Source of the DNA: Candidatus Faeciplasma pullistercoris
GTDB taxonomy: Bacteria; Bacillota; Clostridia; Oscillospirales; Ruminococcaceae
NCBI GenBank assembly: GCA_018715525.1
Contig: DVLL01000012.1
Location: forward strand, 45,041 to 109,040
Length of the DNA stretch: 64,000 nucleotides
Reading direction: 5' to 3'
Part shown: positions 18,161-27,346 of the stretch, piece after piece
Numbering within the stretch: position 1 is the stretch's first letter
Layout of the letters: every line of letters begins with the position of its first letter
Program-made: the position numbers and the translations under genes
Notes under the pieces: model-generated
Told to the model about the DNA's origin: nothing
The model's database searches: none
Seen by the model: the letters and a program-made list of their open reading frames with translations, nothing else

Positions 18161-18200
18161 CCGGTGTTCCGGACGACAGCACGGGTTCAAGTCCCGGAGG
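18161..18200 (+). promoter_or_regulatory. Two hairpins before the ECF gene, the second like a tRNA T-arm
   Basis: CCGG-TGTT-CCGG (18161-18172) is followed by CGGG-TTCAAGT-CCCG (18182-18196). The second matches the TTCRANY loop and stem of a tRNA T-arm. Its last G is also the first base of the Shine-Dalgarno GGAGG (18196-18200) of the next gene. No acceptor or D-arm is present, so it is not a tRNA gene. It may control translation start. Confidence 0.4.
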
Positions 18201-18207
18201 TATAATT

Positions 18208-18813
18208 ATGGCAACACAGTATCAAAAAAGCAGGATGCAGCTCAACATCTTGGTGGGAGCCGCGCTCTTTACCGCAATAGTCGTGGTATTGCAGTTTTTG
18301 GGCTTTTTCCTGAGGTTCACAACATTCTCGATTTCTCTCGTCCTGATGCCGATAGTAGTCGGAGCGGCATTGTACGGCGTTTTCACCGGGGCGTGGCTCG
18401 GACTTGTGTTTGGAGTGGTGGTGCTCTTGACAGGTGACGCGGCTCTGTTTTTGGGCATAGACGCTATCGGAACGATCGTCACGGTTTTGGCAAAGGGAGT
18501 GCTCGCGGGTCTCTGCGCCGGAGCGGTATATAAGCTTTTCGAGCACAAGAATAAATATGCAGCCGTACTTTTGTCCTCAATAGTCTGCCCGGTGGTAAAC
18601 TCCGGAGTATTCATTTTAGGCTGCCGGCTGTTCTTCTTTGATGCTATTCAGGACATGGCAGGTGACGTTCCCGCGTGGAGATACATTATCCTTGTCATGG
18701 TGGGAGTAAACTTCCTTATCGAGCTTGGCATCAACCTTGTTCTGAATCCTGTGATCGTCAGACTCGTTGATTTGGGGAAAAGCTATCGCAGCGATCTCAA
18801 AATAAGGGGATAG
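18208..18813 (+). CDS. ECF transporter S component (substrate-binding membrane subunit)
   Basis: A 201-residue hydrophobic protein with five or six membrane helices, including VGAALFTAIVVVLQFLGFFL and TGAWLGLVFGVVVLL, as in S components of energy-coupling-factor vitamin importers. It would capture a vitamin and dock on a shared EcfAT module encoded elsewhere. Position after coaX makes pantothenate the first guess, but the S-component fold does not reveal the ligand. GGAGG lies seven bases before the ATG. A perfect terminator follows. Confidence 0.85.
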   Translation: MATQYQKSRMQLNILVGAALFTAIVVVLQFLGFFLRFTTFSISLVLMPIVVGAALYGVFTGAWLGLVFGVVVLLTGDAALFLGIDAIGTIVTVLAKGVLAGLCAGAVYKLFEHKNKYAAVLLSSIVCPVVNSGVFILGCRLFFFDAIQDMAGDVPAWRYIILVMVGVNFLIELGINLVLNPVIVRLVDLGKSYRSDLKIRG

Positions 18814-18841
18814 CTCTAAAAAAGCTTTGAATGTCATATCG

Positions 18842-18870
18842 CCGTGCGGCAAACGCCGCACGGTTTTTTT
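18842..18870 (+). terminator. Terminator of the coaX-ECF unit
   Basis: CCGTGCGGC and GCCGCACGG form a perfect nine-base stem with the loop AAAC, followed by seven T. Confidence 0.93.
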
Positions 18871-18881
18871 AGTTTACGCTA

Positions 18882-18910
18882 TTGCAAAAGTTTGGTTATT
18901 ACACTATAAT
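18882..18910 (+). promoter_or_regulatory. GH43 gene promoter
   Basis: TTGCAA (18882-18887), a 17-base spacer and TATAAT (18905-18910). A longer reading frame of the GH43 gene would start exactly on this -35 box, which argues for the downstream ATG. Confidence 0.75.
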
Positions 18911-18968
18911 TAATCCGAGCGGTACAATTTGTATCGCAATATACTATGAAGATAGGACGGTAATATTT

Positions 18969-20396
18969 ATGAAGGAATATATCAAGGGCGCAAACCCCTA
19001 CATGCCGCTTTGGGAGCATGTTCCGGACGGCGAGCCGAGAGTTTTTGAATATAACGGTGAGAAGAGGGTATATCTCTATGGCTCTCACGACACGCTTACT
19101 ACCGAGTACTGCGGACCTGATCAGGTGGTTTGGAGCGCTCCTGTAGACGATCTGACAAACTGGACCTGCCACGGAGTATGCTATACCGCTACCGACGGCG
19201 GAGTTTTGTACGCCCCCGATGTTGTTCAGAAGGGCGATACCTTCTATATGTACGCTGCGGAGTCCTGCGGCGGAAGAATAATGCTCGCAAAGTCAAAGAC
19301 CCCCTGGGGACCGTTTACCGATCCTGTAAAGACCGAGCTTGGCTTTGATCCCGGCATTTTGGTGGACGATGACGGCAGAGTGTATGCTTATTGGGGCTTC
19401 TGCGGCTGCTACTGCGCGGAGCTCAACGACGATATGGCTACTATAAAGCCGGGAACGCTTCATGAGCACCCGATGGGACACACAAGAGCGCCTTGGGCGC
19501 GTGACGACGGCCATTACGACGAAAACGATGCGTTCTTCGAGGCGTCTTCACCCAGAAAGGTTATGGGCAAGTATGTCTACATCTATTCAAAGAGATACTT
19601 TACCCCAAACCCCGAGATGGGAGTTTACTCGGACAACAACGGCTTCCTCTCGTATAAGTACAGCGACAAGCCGCTCGAGGACTTCCAGCCGGGCGGAGAT
19701 ATAAGCTTCAACGGCGGCGAGATCCTTAAAAATCCGGATGGAACCGGCACTATGACCTACCAGTGGGGAAATAACCACGGCAGCATCATGGAGGTCAACG
19801 GCAAGTGGTATGTATTCTATCACCGTCAGACCGGCGTCAACGAGTTCTCCCGTCAGGCGATGATCGAGCCTGTGGATGTCGCCATGGACAAGAACGGAAA
19901 GATATTTATAGGCGATATCACCTATAAGGACGGCGAGCCGGTGTCCTCAAGACCTGTCGAGATGACCTCATCGGGCGCTCAGGTGAACGGCCTTGACGCA
20001 TATAAGCTCATCTCCGCGGGATACGCCTGCCATATTTACGGCGGCTCGAAGCGCGCGTACATCAAGCCGGTTTACGAAAAGACCGAGTCCGCTTCCTCGC
20101 CGGTCGTGGATATAACCAACGGCACTACGGTAGGCTTCAGATATTTGCAGTTCGGTCTTAACACGCCTAAGACGGTGACAGCCGAGATAAACGCGCTGGA
20201 GGATATAACCGTGAACGTCCGTATAGACGATTATAAGGGCAAGGTAGTAGCGTCGATGAAGCTCAAGAAGGGCGAGACGTCAAAGACGGCGGATATCACC
20301 TCAGGAATAATCGGAAAGCACGCGGTATACTTTGAGTTTGGGTCCGAGTCGGCTGAAGCTGCCGCCGAGCTTGTAAGGTTTACTTTTGACAGATAA
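18969..20396 (+). CDS. Glycoside hydrolase family 43 protein (arabinofuranosidase/xylosidase type)
   Basis: An intracellular or unexported 475-residue glycosidase with a five-bladed beta-propeller. Propeller features are GANPYMPLWEH with SHDT at the start, FDPGILVDDDGRVYAYWGF (transition-state Asp), and AFFEASSPRKVMGKYVYIYS (general-acid Glu). The C-terminal 110 residues (from about SAGYACHIYGGSKRAYIKPV) are beta-rich and look like a carbohydrate-binding module. It probably removes arabinose or xylose from hemicellulose fragments. There is no signal peptide. The ATG at 18969 is preferred because the longer frame begins inside the promoter. Confidence 0.88.
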   Translation: MKEYIKGANPYMPLWEHVPDGEPRVFEYNGEKRVYLYGSHDTLTTEYCGPDQVVWSAPVDDLTNWTCHGVCYTATDGGVLYAPDVVQKGDTFYMYAAESCGGRIMLAKSKTPWGPFTDPVKTELGFDPGILVDDDGRVYAYWGFCGCYCAELNDDMATIKPGTLHEHPMGHTRAPWARDDGHYDENDAFFEASSPRKVMGKYVYIYSKRYFTPNPEMGVYSDNNGFLSYKYSDKPLEDFQPGGDISFNGGEILKNPDGTGTMTYQWGNNHGSIMEVNGKWYVFYHRQTGVNEFSRQAMIEPVDVAMDKNGKIFIGDITYKDGEPVSSRPVEMTSSGAQVNGLDAYKLISAGYACHIYGGSKRAYIKPVYEKTESASSPVVDITNGTTVGFRYLQFGLNTPKTVTAEINALEDITVNVRIDDYKGKVVASMKLKKGETSKTADITSGIIGKHAVYFEFGSESAEAAAELVRFTFDR

Positions 20397-20404
20397 ATTA
20401 TAAG

Positions 20405-20438
20405 CGGAGCGGCGAAATTTCACCGCTCCGTCTTTTTT
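20405..20438 (+). terminator. Terminator after the GH43 gene
   Basis: CGGAGCGG and CCGCTCCG form an eight-base stem with a ten-base loop, followed by TCTTTTTT. Confidence 0.9.
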
Positions 20439-20500
20439 GGAGCCTTGATTTTATGCCGCTTTCGCAAGGAAGCAGGCATTTTTATTTACGCTGTCTGACG

Positions 20501-20842
20501 CTATTCCCATGCCTTCCAAACGTCCGGGCAGTAGCCGGCAGTAGCTAATCTGCCGTTTCTCACGACGGGGCTTTTAATCAGCGAGGGATTTTCAAGGAGC
20601 TTTTCTATTTTAGCGGAATCGCTTCCTAAGTATTTTAAAAGGACGGCATCGTTTGATTTTGACTTTGAGTCGATAAGCGCGTCCACCGACCCGACAGCCT
20701 TCATGACGCTTTCAAGCTCGCCCCGGCTCATGCCTTTTTGGTTCAGGTCTATCATCTGGGCTTTTATGCCTCGCTCCTTGAACCACCTCTGCGCTTTCTT
20801 TGAGTCAAAGCACTTTGATTTATAGAATATCTGAATGTTCAT
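20501..20842 (-). CDS. ArsC/Spx-family protein
   Basis: A 113-residue thioredoxin-fold protein of the arsenate-reductase/Spx group. It begins NIQIFYKSKCFDSKKAQRWF with one Cys, so the Spx-type CXXC switch is absent and only one redox Cys is at the usual spot. NPSLIKSPVVRNGRLATAGY matches the family C-terminal region (canonical RP replaced by SP). It could be a reductase-like enzyme or an RNA polymerase-binding regulator; sequence alone cannot decide. dtd is immediately upstream, 16 bases away, so the two are probably cotranscribed. Confidence 0.82.
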   Translation of the reverse strand: MNIQIFYKSKCFDSKKAQRWFKERGIKAQMIDLNQKGMSRGELESVMKAVGSVDALIDSKSKSNDAVLLKYLGSDSAKIEKLLENPSLIKSPVVRNGRLATAGYCPDVWKAWE

Positions 20843-20858
20843 GTTTACTCTCTCCTGA

Positions 20859-21293
20859 CTATTCCAAAATTATTGTAAATGGTCCGTCGTTAAGAAGCGT
20901 CACTTTCATATCGGCGCCGAATATGCCTGTCTCGACATGGAGCCCTCTTGCCCTGAGCTCGGAGTTGAACAGCTCATAAAGGCGGTTCGCCTCCTGCGGG
21001 GGAGCGGCGTTAATAAAGCTTGGACGGTTGCCGTGAGAGCAGTCGGCTAAAAGCGTAAACTGGGATATGCTGAGGATTTGTCCTGAAACATCCTTCAGCG
21101 ACAGATTTGTCTTGCCGTTTTCATCCTCAAATATCCTAAGCTTTGATATTTTCTCGGCAAGCCTTGCGCAGTCTGCGTCGGTGTCGCCTGTCCCGACTCC
21201 GAAAAATATCATAAAGCCCTTGTCTATTTTCCCGACAGCTTCTCCGTCAACCTTGACCTCGGCCTTGCTCACACGTTGAATCACAACCTTCAT
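20859..21293 (-). CDS. dtd: D-aminoacyl-tRNA deacylase
   Basis: Hydrolyses D-amino acids, notably D-tyrosine, from mischarged tRNA. The N terminus [18 protein letters not shown] and the motifs [17 protein letters not shown] and the C-terminal [10 protein letters not shown] are typical; the latter holds the GP cis-proline motif that excludes L-amino acids. The start is set by GGAGG seven bases upstream; a frame five codons longer has no such site. 144 residues, normal. Confidence 0.96.
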   Translation of the reverse strand: MKVVIQRVSKAEVKVDGEAVGKIDKGFMIFFGVGTGDTDADCARLAEKISKLRIFEDENGKTNLSLKDVSGQILSISQFTLLADCSHGNRPSFINAAPPQEANRLYELFNSELRARGLHVETGIFGADMKVTLLNDGPFTIILE

Positions 21294-21483
21294 GCTGTTT
21301 CCTCCCAAAGCAGTATTAAAACTCTTACAAGCATTTTAACGCATACGCCCAGAATAATCAAGCATGAGAAAGGTATACTTAAGCGTGAAAACGGTATAAG
21401 CGTGACTTTAGTACTCAAAGGCTTGGCGGATTTACGCTTAAACCAGAGCACAAAATTTTTCTGGAATTTTTATTCTTCAGCAC

Positions 21484-21511
21484 TTGCAATTACTAAAGCG
21501 TGTGCTATACT
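21484..21511 (+). promoter_or_regulatory. gdhA promoter
   Basis: TTGCAA (21484-21489), a 16-base spacer and TATACT (21506-21511), about 32 bases before the start; TAGGAGG lies six bases before the ATG. Confidence 0.65.
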
Positions 21512-21528
21512 ATAAGAGTCAAAAATAA

Positions 21529-22902
<1,374 letters not shown>

Positions 22903-22925
22903 ATAACAGACTCGCACAAATGAGT

Positions 22926-22959
22926 AAAGCCTCCAGGCGTACGGCTTGGAGGCTTTTTT
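22926..22959 (+). terminator. gdhA terminator
   Basis: AAGCCTCCA and TGGAGGCTT form a nine-base stem followed by TTTTT. Confidence 0.9.
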
Positions 22960-23030
22960 ATGTCCTGCCCGGCATTAAGAGGCGAATTGGCGCGCCATAA
23001 TCCTTTAGCCGTGCTAAAAAGCGACCGGCT

Positions 23031-23795
23031 TCAATCTTTGTAACAGAGCGTCTCTCTGAAGTCCTTAATCAGCAGCTCTTTATCCTTTTTGGAGTAGAAA
23101 AAATGTCCTGAGGTCTCAAGAAATTTCAGGCTGATATCGGCGAAACTGTTATTATTCTTCGCAAAGTATTTTGCAGATTTCACTGATACCAGCTCGTCGT
23201 GATTTGATAAGTATGTCTTGCAGGAAGAGGAAAGCTTGGGTACGAGCTTTCTTGTTTGACATATTTCCCCAAACAGCTCAAGATATCTCGGGATCCAGCC
23301 TGCATAGTGAAAAATATTTTTATCAATCTGAATGCTGCAGCTTCTTTTCAATCCGAGGAGCCATTCGTCCTTTTGCGGGATTTTGCCCTGGTATATCCTC
23401 CATGTTGCTTTAGCAAGCTTCGCCTTTGGTCGGATAACCAACGGAGGGTTCATTAAAAACAGGCTTATATCCGGATTTTTAATTGCCTGCTGTATTCCAA
23501 AGAGCGTGCCCATCGAATGAGCGCATATTATAAGCCTCTGGTGCGAGCTTAAAAGCATTTTCGCGGCGTCGTCTACCTGCTGCCGCCACTTTAACATAGA
23601 GGCTTTTGAAAATTCTTTTGGGCTGCCTCCGTGACCCTTTAGCAGCATGTTGTAAACGGATATATCCTTAGGAAGAGTATGGCTTAGAAACTCAAAGTGA
23701 GCGGGCGTGCCGAGGATCCCATGCACAAAGAGCACAGCGGTTTTCGCTTCTTTAACTATATGAATATATTCTTGGTGATTTAAGCTTTTGCACAT
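23031..23795 (-). CDS. Alpha/beta-hydrolase, esterase/lipase-like
   Basis: A 254-residue soluble alpha/beta hydrolase. The oxyanion loop is FVHGILGTPAHF; the nucleophile is the Ser of CAHSMGTLFG; the acid is probably the Asp of SNHDELVS; the His is in ETSGHFFYSKKD. LKGHGGSP resembles monoacylglycerol lipase and carboxylesterase types. The substrate is unknown. It is richer in A and T than gdhA or pullulanase on either side, and lies at the edge of the degraded island, so it may be acquired. GGGAGGAG precedes the start. Confidence 0.82.
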   Translation of the reverse strand: MCKSLNHQEYIHIVKEAKTAVLFVHGILGTPAHFEFLSHTLPKDISVYNMLLKGHGGSPKEFSKASMLKWRQQVDDAAKMLLSSHQRLIICAHSMGTLFGIQQAIKNPDISLFLMNPPLVIRPKAKLAKATWRIYQGKIPQKDEWLLGLKRSCSIQIDKNIFHYAGWIPRYLELFGEICQTRKLVPKLSSSCKTYLSNHDELVSVKSAKYFAKNNNSFADISLKFLETSGHFFYSKKDKELLIKDFRETLCYKD

Positions 23796-23834
23796 ATCAG
23801 TTCTCCTCCCGCGTATTTTTTGATTACTACTTAC

Positions 23835-23863
23835 AGTTTACATTATGCCAATAGAATTTGCAA
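23835..23863 (-). promoter_or_regulatory. Promoter of the alpha/beta-hydrolase
   Basis: On the minus strand TTGCAA (23858-23863), a 17-base spacer and TAAACT (23835-23840), about 40 bases before the ATG. Confidence 0.5.
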
Positions 23864-23962
23864 TATTTTTCCTTGGCTATTGCCTGTGTGTAAAAATCGG
23901 ACATATTGGACATATTTTTGGATAGACCTGAGTTTAGGCAATGATACGGCAGTTCGGGTATT

Positions 23963-24003
23963 GATATGCACCCCAAAAGTGTCTAACTTTTGGGGTACAT
24001 ATC
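23963..24003. repeat. 41-base near-perfect palindrome, possible insertion-element relic
   Basis: GATATG, one mismatch, then ACCCCAAAAGT, loop GTCTA, ACTTTTGGGGT, one mismatch, CATATC. The 18-base arms enclose a five-base loop. The CCCCAAAAGT core resembles ends of some IS3-group elements (my recollection, not checked). No transposase frame is near. The rest of the stretch from the hydrolase to 24183 is AT-rich and I see no gene in it. Confidence 0.55.
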
Positions 24004-24183
24004 ACACCTATACACTACGGTGTTAGCGGCAAAAACTACATCAATCTCAAAATAATAATAATTTTTCCATCATACCTTTCAACGTGAGACCTAATAACTG
24101 CGTCATTTTTTTCTTATTTTGCAACACGTCTATTGTAAACCAACAAGCCTTTCAAATTAAAATGAAATCAGCTATTGACATTC

Positions 24184-24691
24184 AGATATATGTTCTATTT
24201 TTCAGGCACAGGCGTCGAGGTCGCAGGCGCTTCTCCCGAAACCCTTGTCAAATTGGAAAACGGAGTGCTGCATACCTTCCCACTTTCCGGAACCAGACCG
24301 AGAGGTAAAACGGATGAAGAAGACAAAACGCTTGAAGCGGAACTTCTTGCGGACGAGAAGGAGCTTGCCGAGAACAATATGCTGGTTGACCTGGGGTGAA
24401 ATGATCTGGGCAAGATCAGCAAATTCGGAACGGTTCAAGTCGAGACGCTGTATTCTATCGAACGCTTTTCGCATGTTATGCACATCGGCTCTACGGTACG
24501 GGGCGAGAATTGTGAAGATAAAGACGCTCTGGACGCTATTGAAGCGGTGCTGCCGGCAGGAACTCTTTCCGGGGCGCCCAAGATCAGAGCTTGCCAGTTG
24601 ATTGGAGAACTCGAAAACAACAAGCGCGGCATCTATGGCGGCGCTATCGAATACATCGACTTTACGGGCAATATGGACACCTGCATCATCA
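24184..24691 (+). pseudogene. trpE: trpE remnant, truncated at both ends and with an in-frame stop
   Basis: An about 169-codon piece of anthranilate synthase component I. Recognisable parts, all in one frame, are [87 protein letters not shown] and NKRGIYGGAIEYIDFTGN. A TGA at 24397-24399 replaces the Arg of the canonical VDLGRND, which a single C-to-T change in CGA would explain. The N-terminal two thirds of the gene and the last about 60 codons are missing, and no other trp gene is near. It cannot make an active enzyme. Confidence 0.9.
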
Positions 24692-24747
24692 ACTCCTATT
24701 TCTTTTATATATTTACTCATTCTCTGCGTGGGAGAAGGGAGTACAAA

Positions 24748-24785
24748 ATAAAAAAGCGGACGCAATGAAATTTCATTACATCCGC
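24748..24785 (-). terminator. Terminator-like hairpin in the island (third of three)
   Basis: GCGGA and TCCGC flank a nearly continuous stem through ATGAAA/TTTCAT (24756-24785, two mismatches). On the minus strand it is followed by TTTTTTATTTT. Confidence 0.65.
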
Positions 24786-24819
24786 ATTTAGACACAAACA
24801 TTTAACAATTATAAAAACG

Positions 24820-24864
24820 AAAAAAGGGGCAGACTCTACGCATTTAATCGTAAAATCTGCCCCT
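24820..24864 (-). terminator. Terminator-like hairpin in the island (second of three)
   Basis: GGGGCAGA (24826-24833) and TCTGCCCC (24856-24863) form an eight-base stem. On the minus strand it is followed by TTTTTTCGTTTTT. Confidence 0.65.
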
Positions 24865-24951
24865 TAAACCCTTGAATTTTAGTTCAAGTCCTCCCACCCA
24901 AAGAAAAATGGGGGATGATATCTTTTATTTTTCATTGAAATTTTGGGTACG

Positions 24952-24986
24952 AAAAAACCCAGAAACCGTGATGGTTACTGGGTTTT
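24952..24986 (-). terminator. Terminator of tRNA-fMet
   Basis: AAAACCCAG (24954-24962) and CTGGGTTTT (24978-24986) pair, with T-rich sequence after the stem on the minus strand. It lies about 30 bases past the tRNA 3' end. Confidence 0.8.
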
Positions 24987-25016
24987 CCGCGCTGATATCT
25001 TTTTTTCAGCACAATA

Positions 25017-25092
<76 letters not shown>

Positions 25093-25141
25093 ATATTATT
25101 TTTCTCCTGATTATAAATACCTTCCTCAAGAGTGCCTTTTA

Positions 25142-25170
25142 ATAATACCATAGTAAAGGTCAGATGTCAA
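25142..25170 (-). promoter_or_regulatory. tRNA-fMet promoter
   Basis: On the minus strand TTGACA (25165-25170), a 17-base spacer and TATTAT (25142-25147), about 50 bases before the tRNA. Confidence 0.8.
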
Positions 25171-25220
25171 GCGTTTTTGATAAATTTTTCTCATGAGCCA
25201 TAAGAAGCTTAAAATTTGTA

Positions 25221-25249
25221 TTGAAATGAGCTGTAATTTAGGTTATAAT
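25221..25249 (+). promoter_or_regulatory. Pullulanase promoter, long leader
   Basis: TTGAAA (25221-25226), a 17-base spacer and TATAAT (25244-25249). The start codon is about 137 bases past the predicted transcript start. The leader contains short repeats such as CTTTCGGC...TGAAAGCC but fits no riboswitch that I recognise. Confidence 0.75.
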
Positions 25250-25392
25250 ATAGGCCATGTGATGTAAATACAATATTAGGTAAACTTTCGGCAGGCTGAA
25301 AGCCATAAGCCGGTGTGTTGCCTTGATTTTAAATACTCGCCGGTGTTATCAATCGCAGTATTTCAAAATACCTGATTATCGGGGGAATTGCA

Positions 25393-27279
25393 GTGAAGTT
25401 AAGCGAGTGGAAGGATATCGATGAGAGATTTGGCTATGACGGTTTTCTGGGTGTCAGGCTTGCAGACGGAAAGACGGAGTTTTATGTCTGGGCGCCGACC
25501 GCGGAATCGGTGAAGCTGCTTCTGTATAAAAGCTACAAGGATGTCAGTCCGTATTTGAGCATCTCTCTGGAAAAGGGGGATAGGGGAGTCTGGAAATATG
25601 TTCACAGACGCCCTCTCAAGAAAACATATTACTGCTATGAATACACCTATAACGGCTATAGGAATATAGGCGTAGACCCGTACGCCTGTGCCGTCGGAAT
25701 AAACGGCGAAAAGGGCTATATATGTAAGCTTTCAGAACTCAACCCGAACGGTTGGGATAGATCCACATATGTCAAGCTGCAAAAGTATACCGACGCTGTG
25801 CTGTACGAGGCGCATGTAAGGGATTTTTCATCAGACCCGAGTTCAGGCATCAACTCAAAATTTCGCGGAAAGTTCAAGGCGTTTACCATAAACAGCAGCC
25901 GCACTCCCGGCGGAAAGAGAAGCTGTGTCGCTCACCTTCGCGAGCTGGGCATAACCCATGTTCATCTTCTGCCGGTATTCGACTATGACCGCCTTGACGA
26001 GACAAACCCGAGGGCTGCATACAACTGGGGCTATGATCCTGAAAATTACAACGCTCCCGAGGGATCATACTGCACCGACCCGTTTAACCCGGAGCTGAGG
26101 ATAACAGAGCTCAAGGAGCTTGTGATGTCGCTCCACGAGCAAGGGATAGGCGTGGTGATGGATGTGGTTTACAATCACACCTACCTTCCGGAAAGCTCGA
26201 ATTTGGGAAAGTCTTTCCCGTCGTACTATTACAGGTACCGTGAGGACGGCAAGCTCTCAAACGGTTCAGGCTGCGGAAACGAGATAGCCTCAGATCACGC
26301 TATGGTGAGAAAATACATAGTTGACTCTGTTCTTTTTTGGGCTAAGGAATATAAAATCGATGGGTTCAGGTTTGATTTGATGGCATGTCTTGATGTAGAC
26401 ACGCTCAACGAGATAACCAGACGCCTTAAGGAGCTTAACCCGAATGCGATACTCTATGGCGAGGGCTGGTCAGCAGAAGCGGTTGAGCTGCCGCCGGAGC
26501 TTGCCGGCTCAAAGGTCAACTCCGCGAAGATGCCGGAGTTTGCGTACTTTAACGACAACTTCCGCGACGCCATCAAGGGAGCGGTATTTTCCGACTCATC
26601 TACAGGCTATGTCAGCGGGAACTATCTTTTGCAAAAGGCTGTGTGCGACGGATTGCTCGGAATTACCGACTGGGCAGTTAATCCCCGCCAGGTCATAAAT
26701 TACTGCGAGGCTCACGACAACCTTACGCTTTGGGATAAGCTGACGCTTTCCGTAGGCGACCGCAACGATCGTGACCGCAGGAAGATGGCAAGGCTCTGCG
26801 CTGCGCTTGTGCTGCTTGCTCAGGGAGTTCCGTTTATCCACGCGGGTCAGGAGTTTCTGCGCTCAAAGCCGCTGGGCGACGGTAAATTTGACCATAACAG
26901 CTATGCCTCTCCCGACTCGGTCAACTCGATAAAGTGGGGGGAGCTGGATAAAAACTATTTGGAATCAGAATATATTACCGGGCTGATTTCCTTCAGAAAG
27001 GCTCACCACCTTTTGAGGATGGCGACACGCGATGAGGTAATGAGCCATTCTGAGATACTTCCGTCTGCGGAGGGAACCATAGCCATACACCTTTATGATG
27101 AGGAAGAAGAGCTGCTGATTTTTGTCAACCCGATACCAAGAGCCAAGCTGTTCGCGCTTCCTGACGGCGAGTGGAGGCTGTGCGTAAGCGACTATACGGT
27201 ATCAGAGAACGCTTTGGCGATTTTTTGCGAGGCGGTGTACGTCCCGCCGATATCGGTGATGGTCTTGAAAAAATTCTGA
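25393..27279 (+). CDS. pulA: Type I pullulanase
   Basis: Cuts alpha-1,6 branches in pullulan, amylopectin or glycogen. An N-terminal CBM48-like beta domain (about 15-120, with FYVWAPTAESVKLLL) precedes a GH13 barrel. The pullulanase signature YNWGYDP is at 210-216. Active-site parts are DVVYNH (257-262), nucleophile D328 in GFRFD, acid E357 in LYGEGW and D442 in EAHDN. 628 residues. No signal peptide, so it probably acts on internal glycogen or imported maltodextrins. The start is GTG with GGGGG eight bases upstream. Confidence 0.94.
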   Translation: MKLSEWKDIDERFGYDGFLGVRLADGKTEFYVWAPTAESVKLLLYKSYKDVSPYLSISLEKGDRGVWKYVHRRPLKKTYYCYEYTYNGYRNIGVDPYACAVGINGEKGYICKLSELNPNGWDRSTYVKLQKYTDAVLYEAHVRDFSSDPSSGINSKFRGKFKAFTINSSRTPGGKRSCVAHLRELGITHVHLLPVFDYDRLDETNPRAAYNWGYDPENYNAPEGSYCTDPFNPELRITELKELVMSLHEQGIGVVMDVVYNHTYLPESSNLGKSFPSYYYRYREDGKLSNGSGCGNEIASDHAMVRKYIVDSVLFWAKEYKIDGFRFDLMACLDVDTLNEITRRLKELNPNAILYGEGWSAEAVELPPELAGSKVNSAKMPEFAYFNDNFRDAIKGAVFSDSSTGYVSGNYLLQKAVCDGLLGITDWAVNPRQVINYCEAHDNLTLWDKLTLSVGDRNDRDRRKMARLCAALVLLAQGVPFIHAGQEFLRSKPLGDGKFDHNSYASPDSVNSIKWGELDKNYLESEYITGLISFRKAHHLLRMATRDEVMSHSEILPSAEGTIAIHLYDEEEELLIFVNPIPRAKLFALPDGEWRLCVSDYTVSENALAIFCEAVYVPPISVMVLKKF

Positions 27280-27314
27280 TAAGCCAATAAATATCATGCT
27301 TTTTTGAAAGGAGA

Positions 27315-27339
27315 GCCGCCCAAGGTCATGTCGGGCGGC
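27315..27339 (+). promoter_or_regulatory. Hairpin between Shine-Dalgarno and start codon of the dipeptidase gene
   Basis: GCCGCCC and GGGCGGC form a perfect seven-base GC stem with an 11-base loop. GAAAGGAG (27306-27313) is just upstream, and the ATG is at 27347. Folding the hairpin out leaves eight bases between them, the normal spacing; unfolded it is 33. Confidence 0.6.
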
Positions 27340-27346
27340 AAAAAAT

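Noticed and set aside
24202..24801. A 199-codon minus-strand frame across the trpE remnant
   Set aside because: Antisense to recognisable TrpE sequence and without a motif of its own.
24866..24900. Sequence like the 3' end of a tRNA (TTCAAGTCCTCCCACCCA)
   Set aside because: TTCAAG is half of a local CTTGAA/TTCAAG inverted repeat, no anticodon or D-arm precedes it, and it is in opposite orientation to tRNA-fMet, so it is not an attachment-site copy of it.
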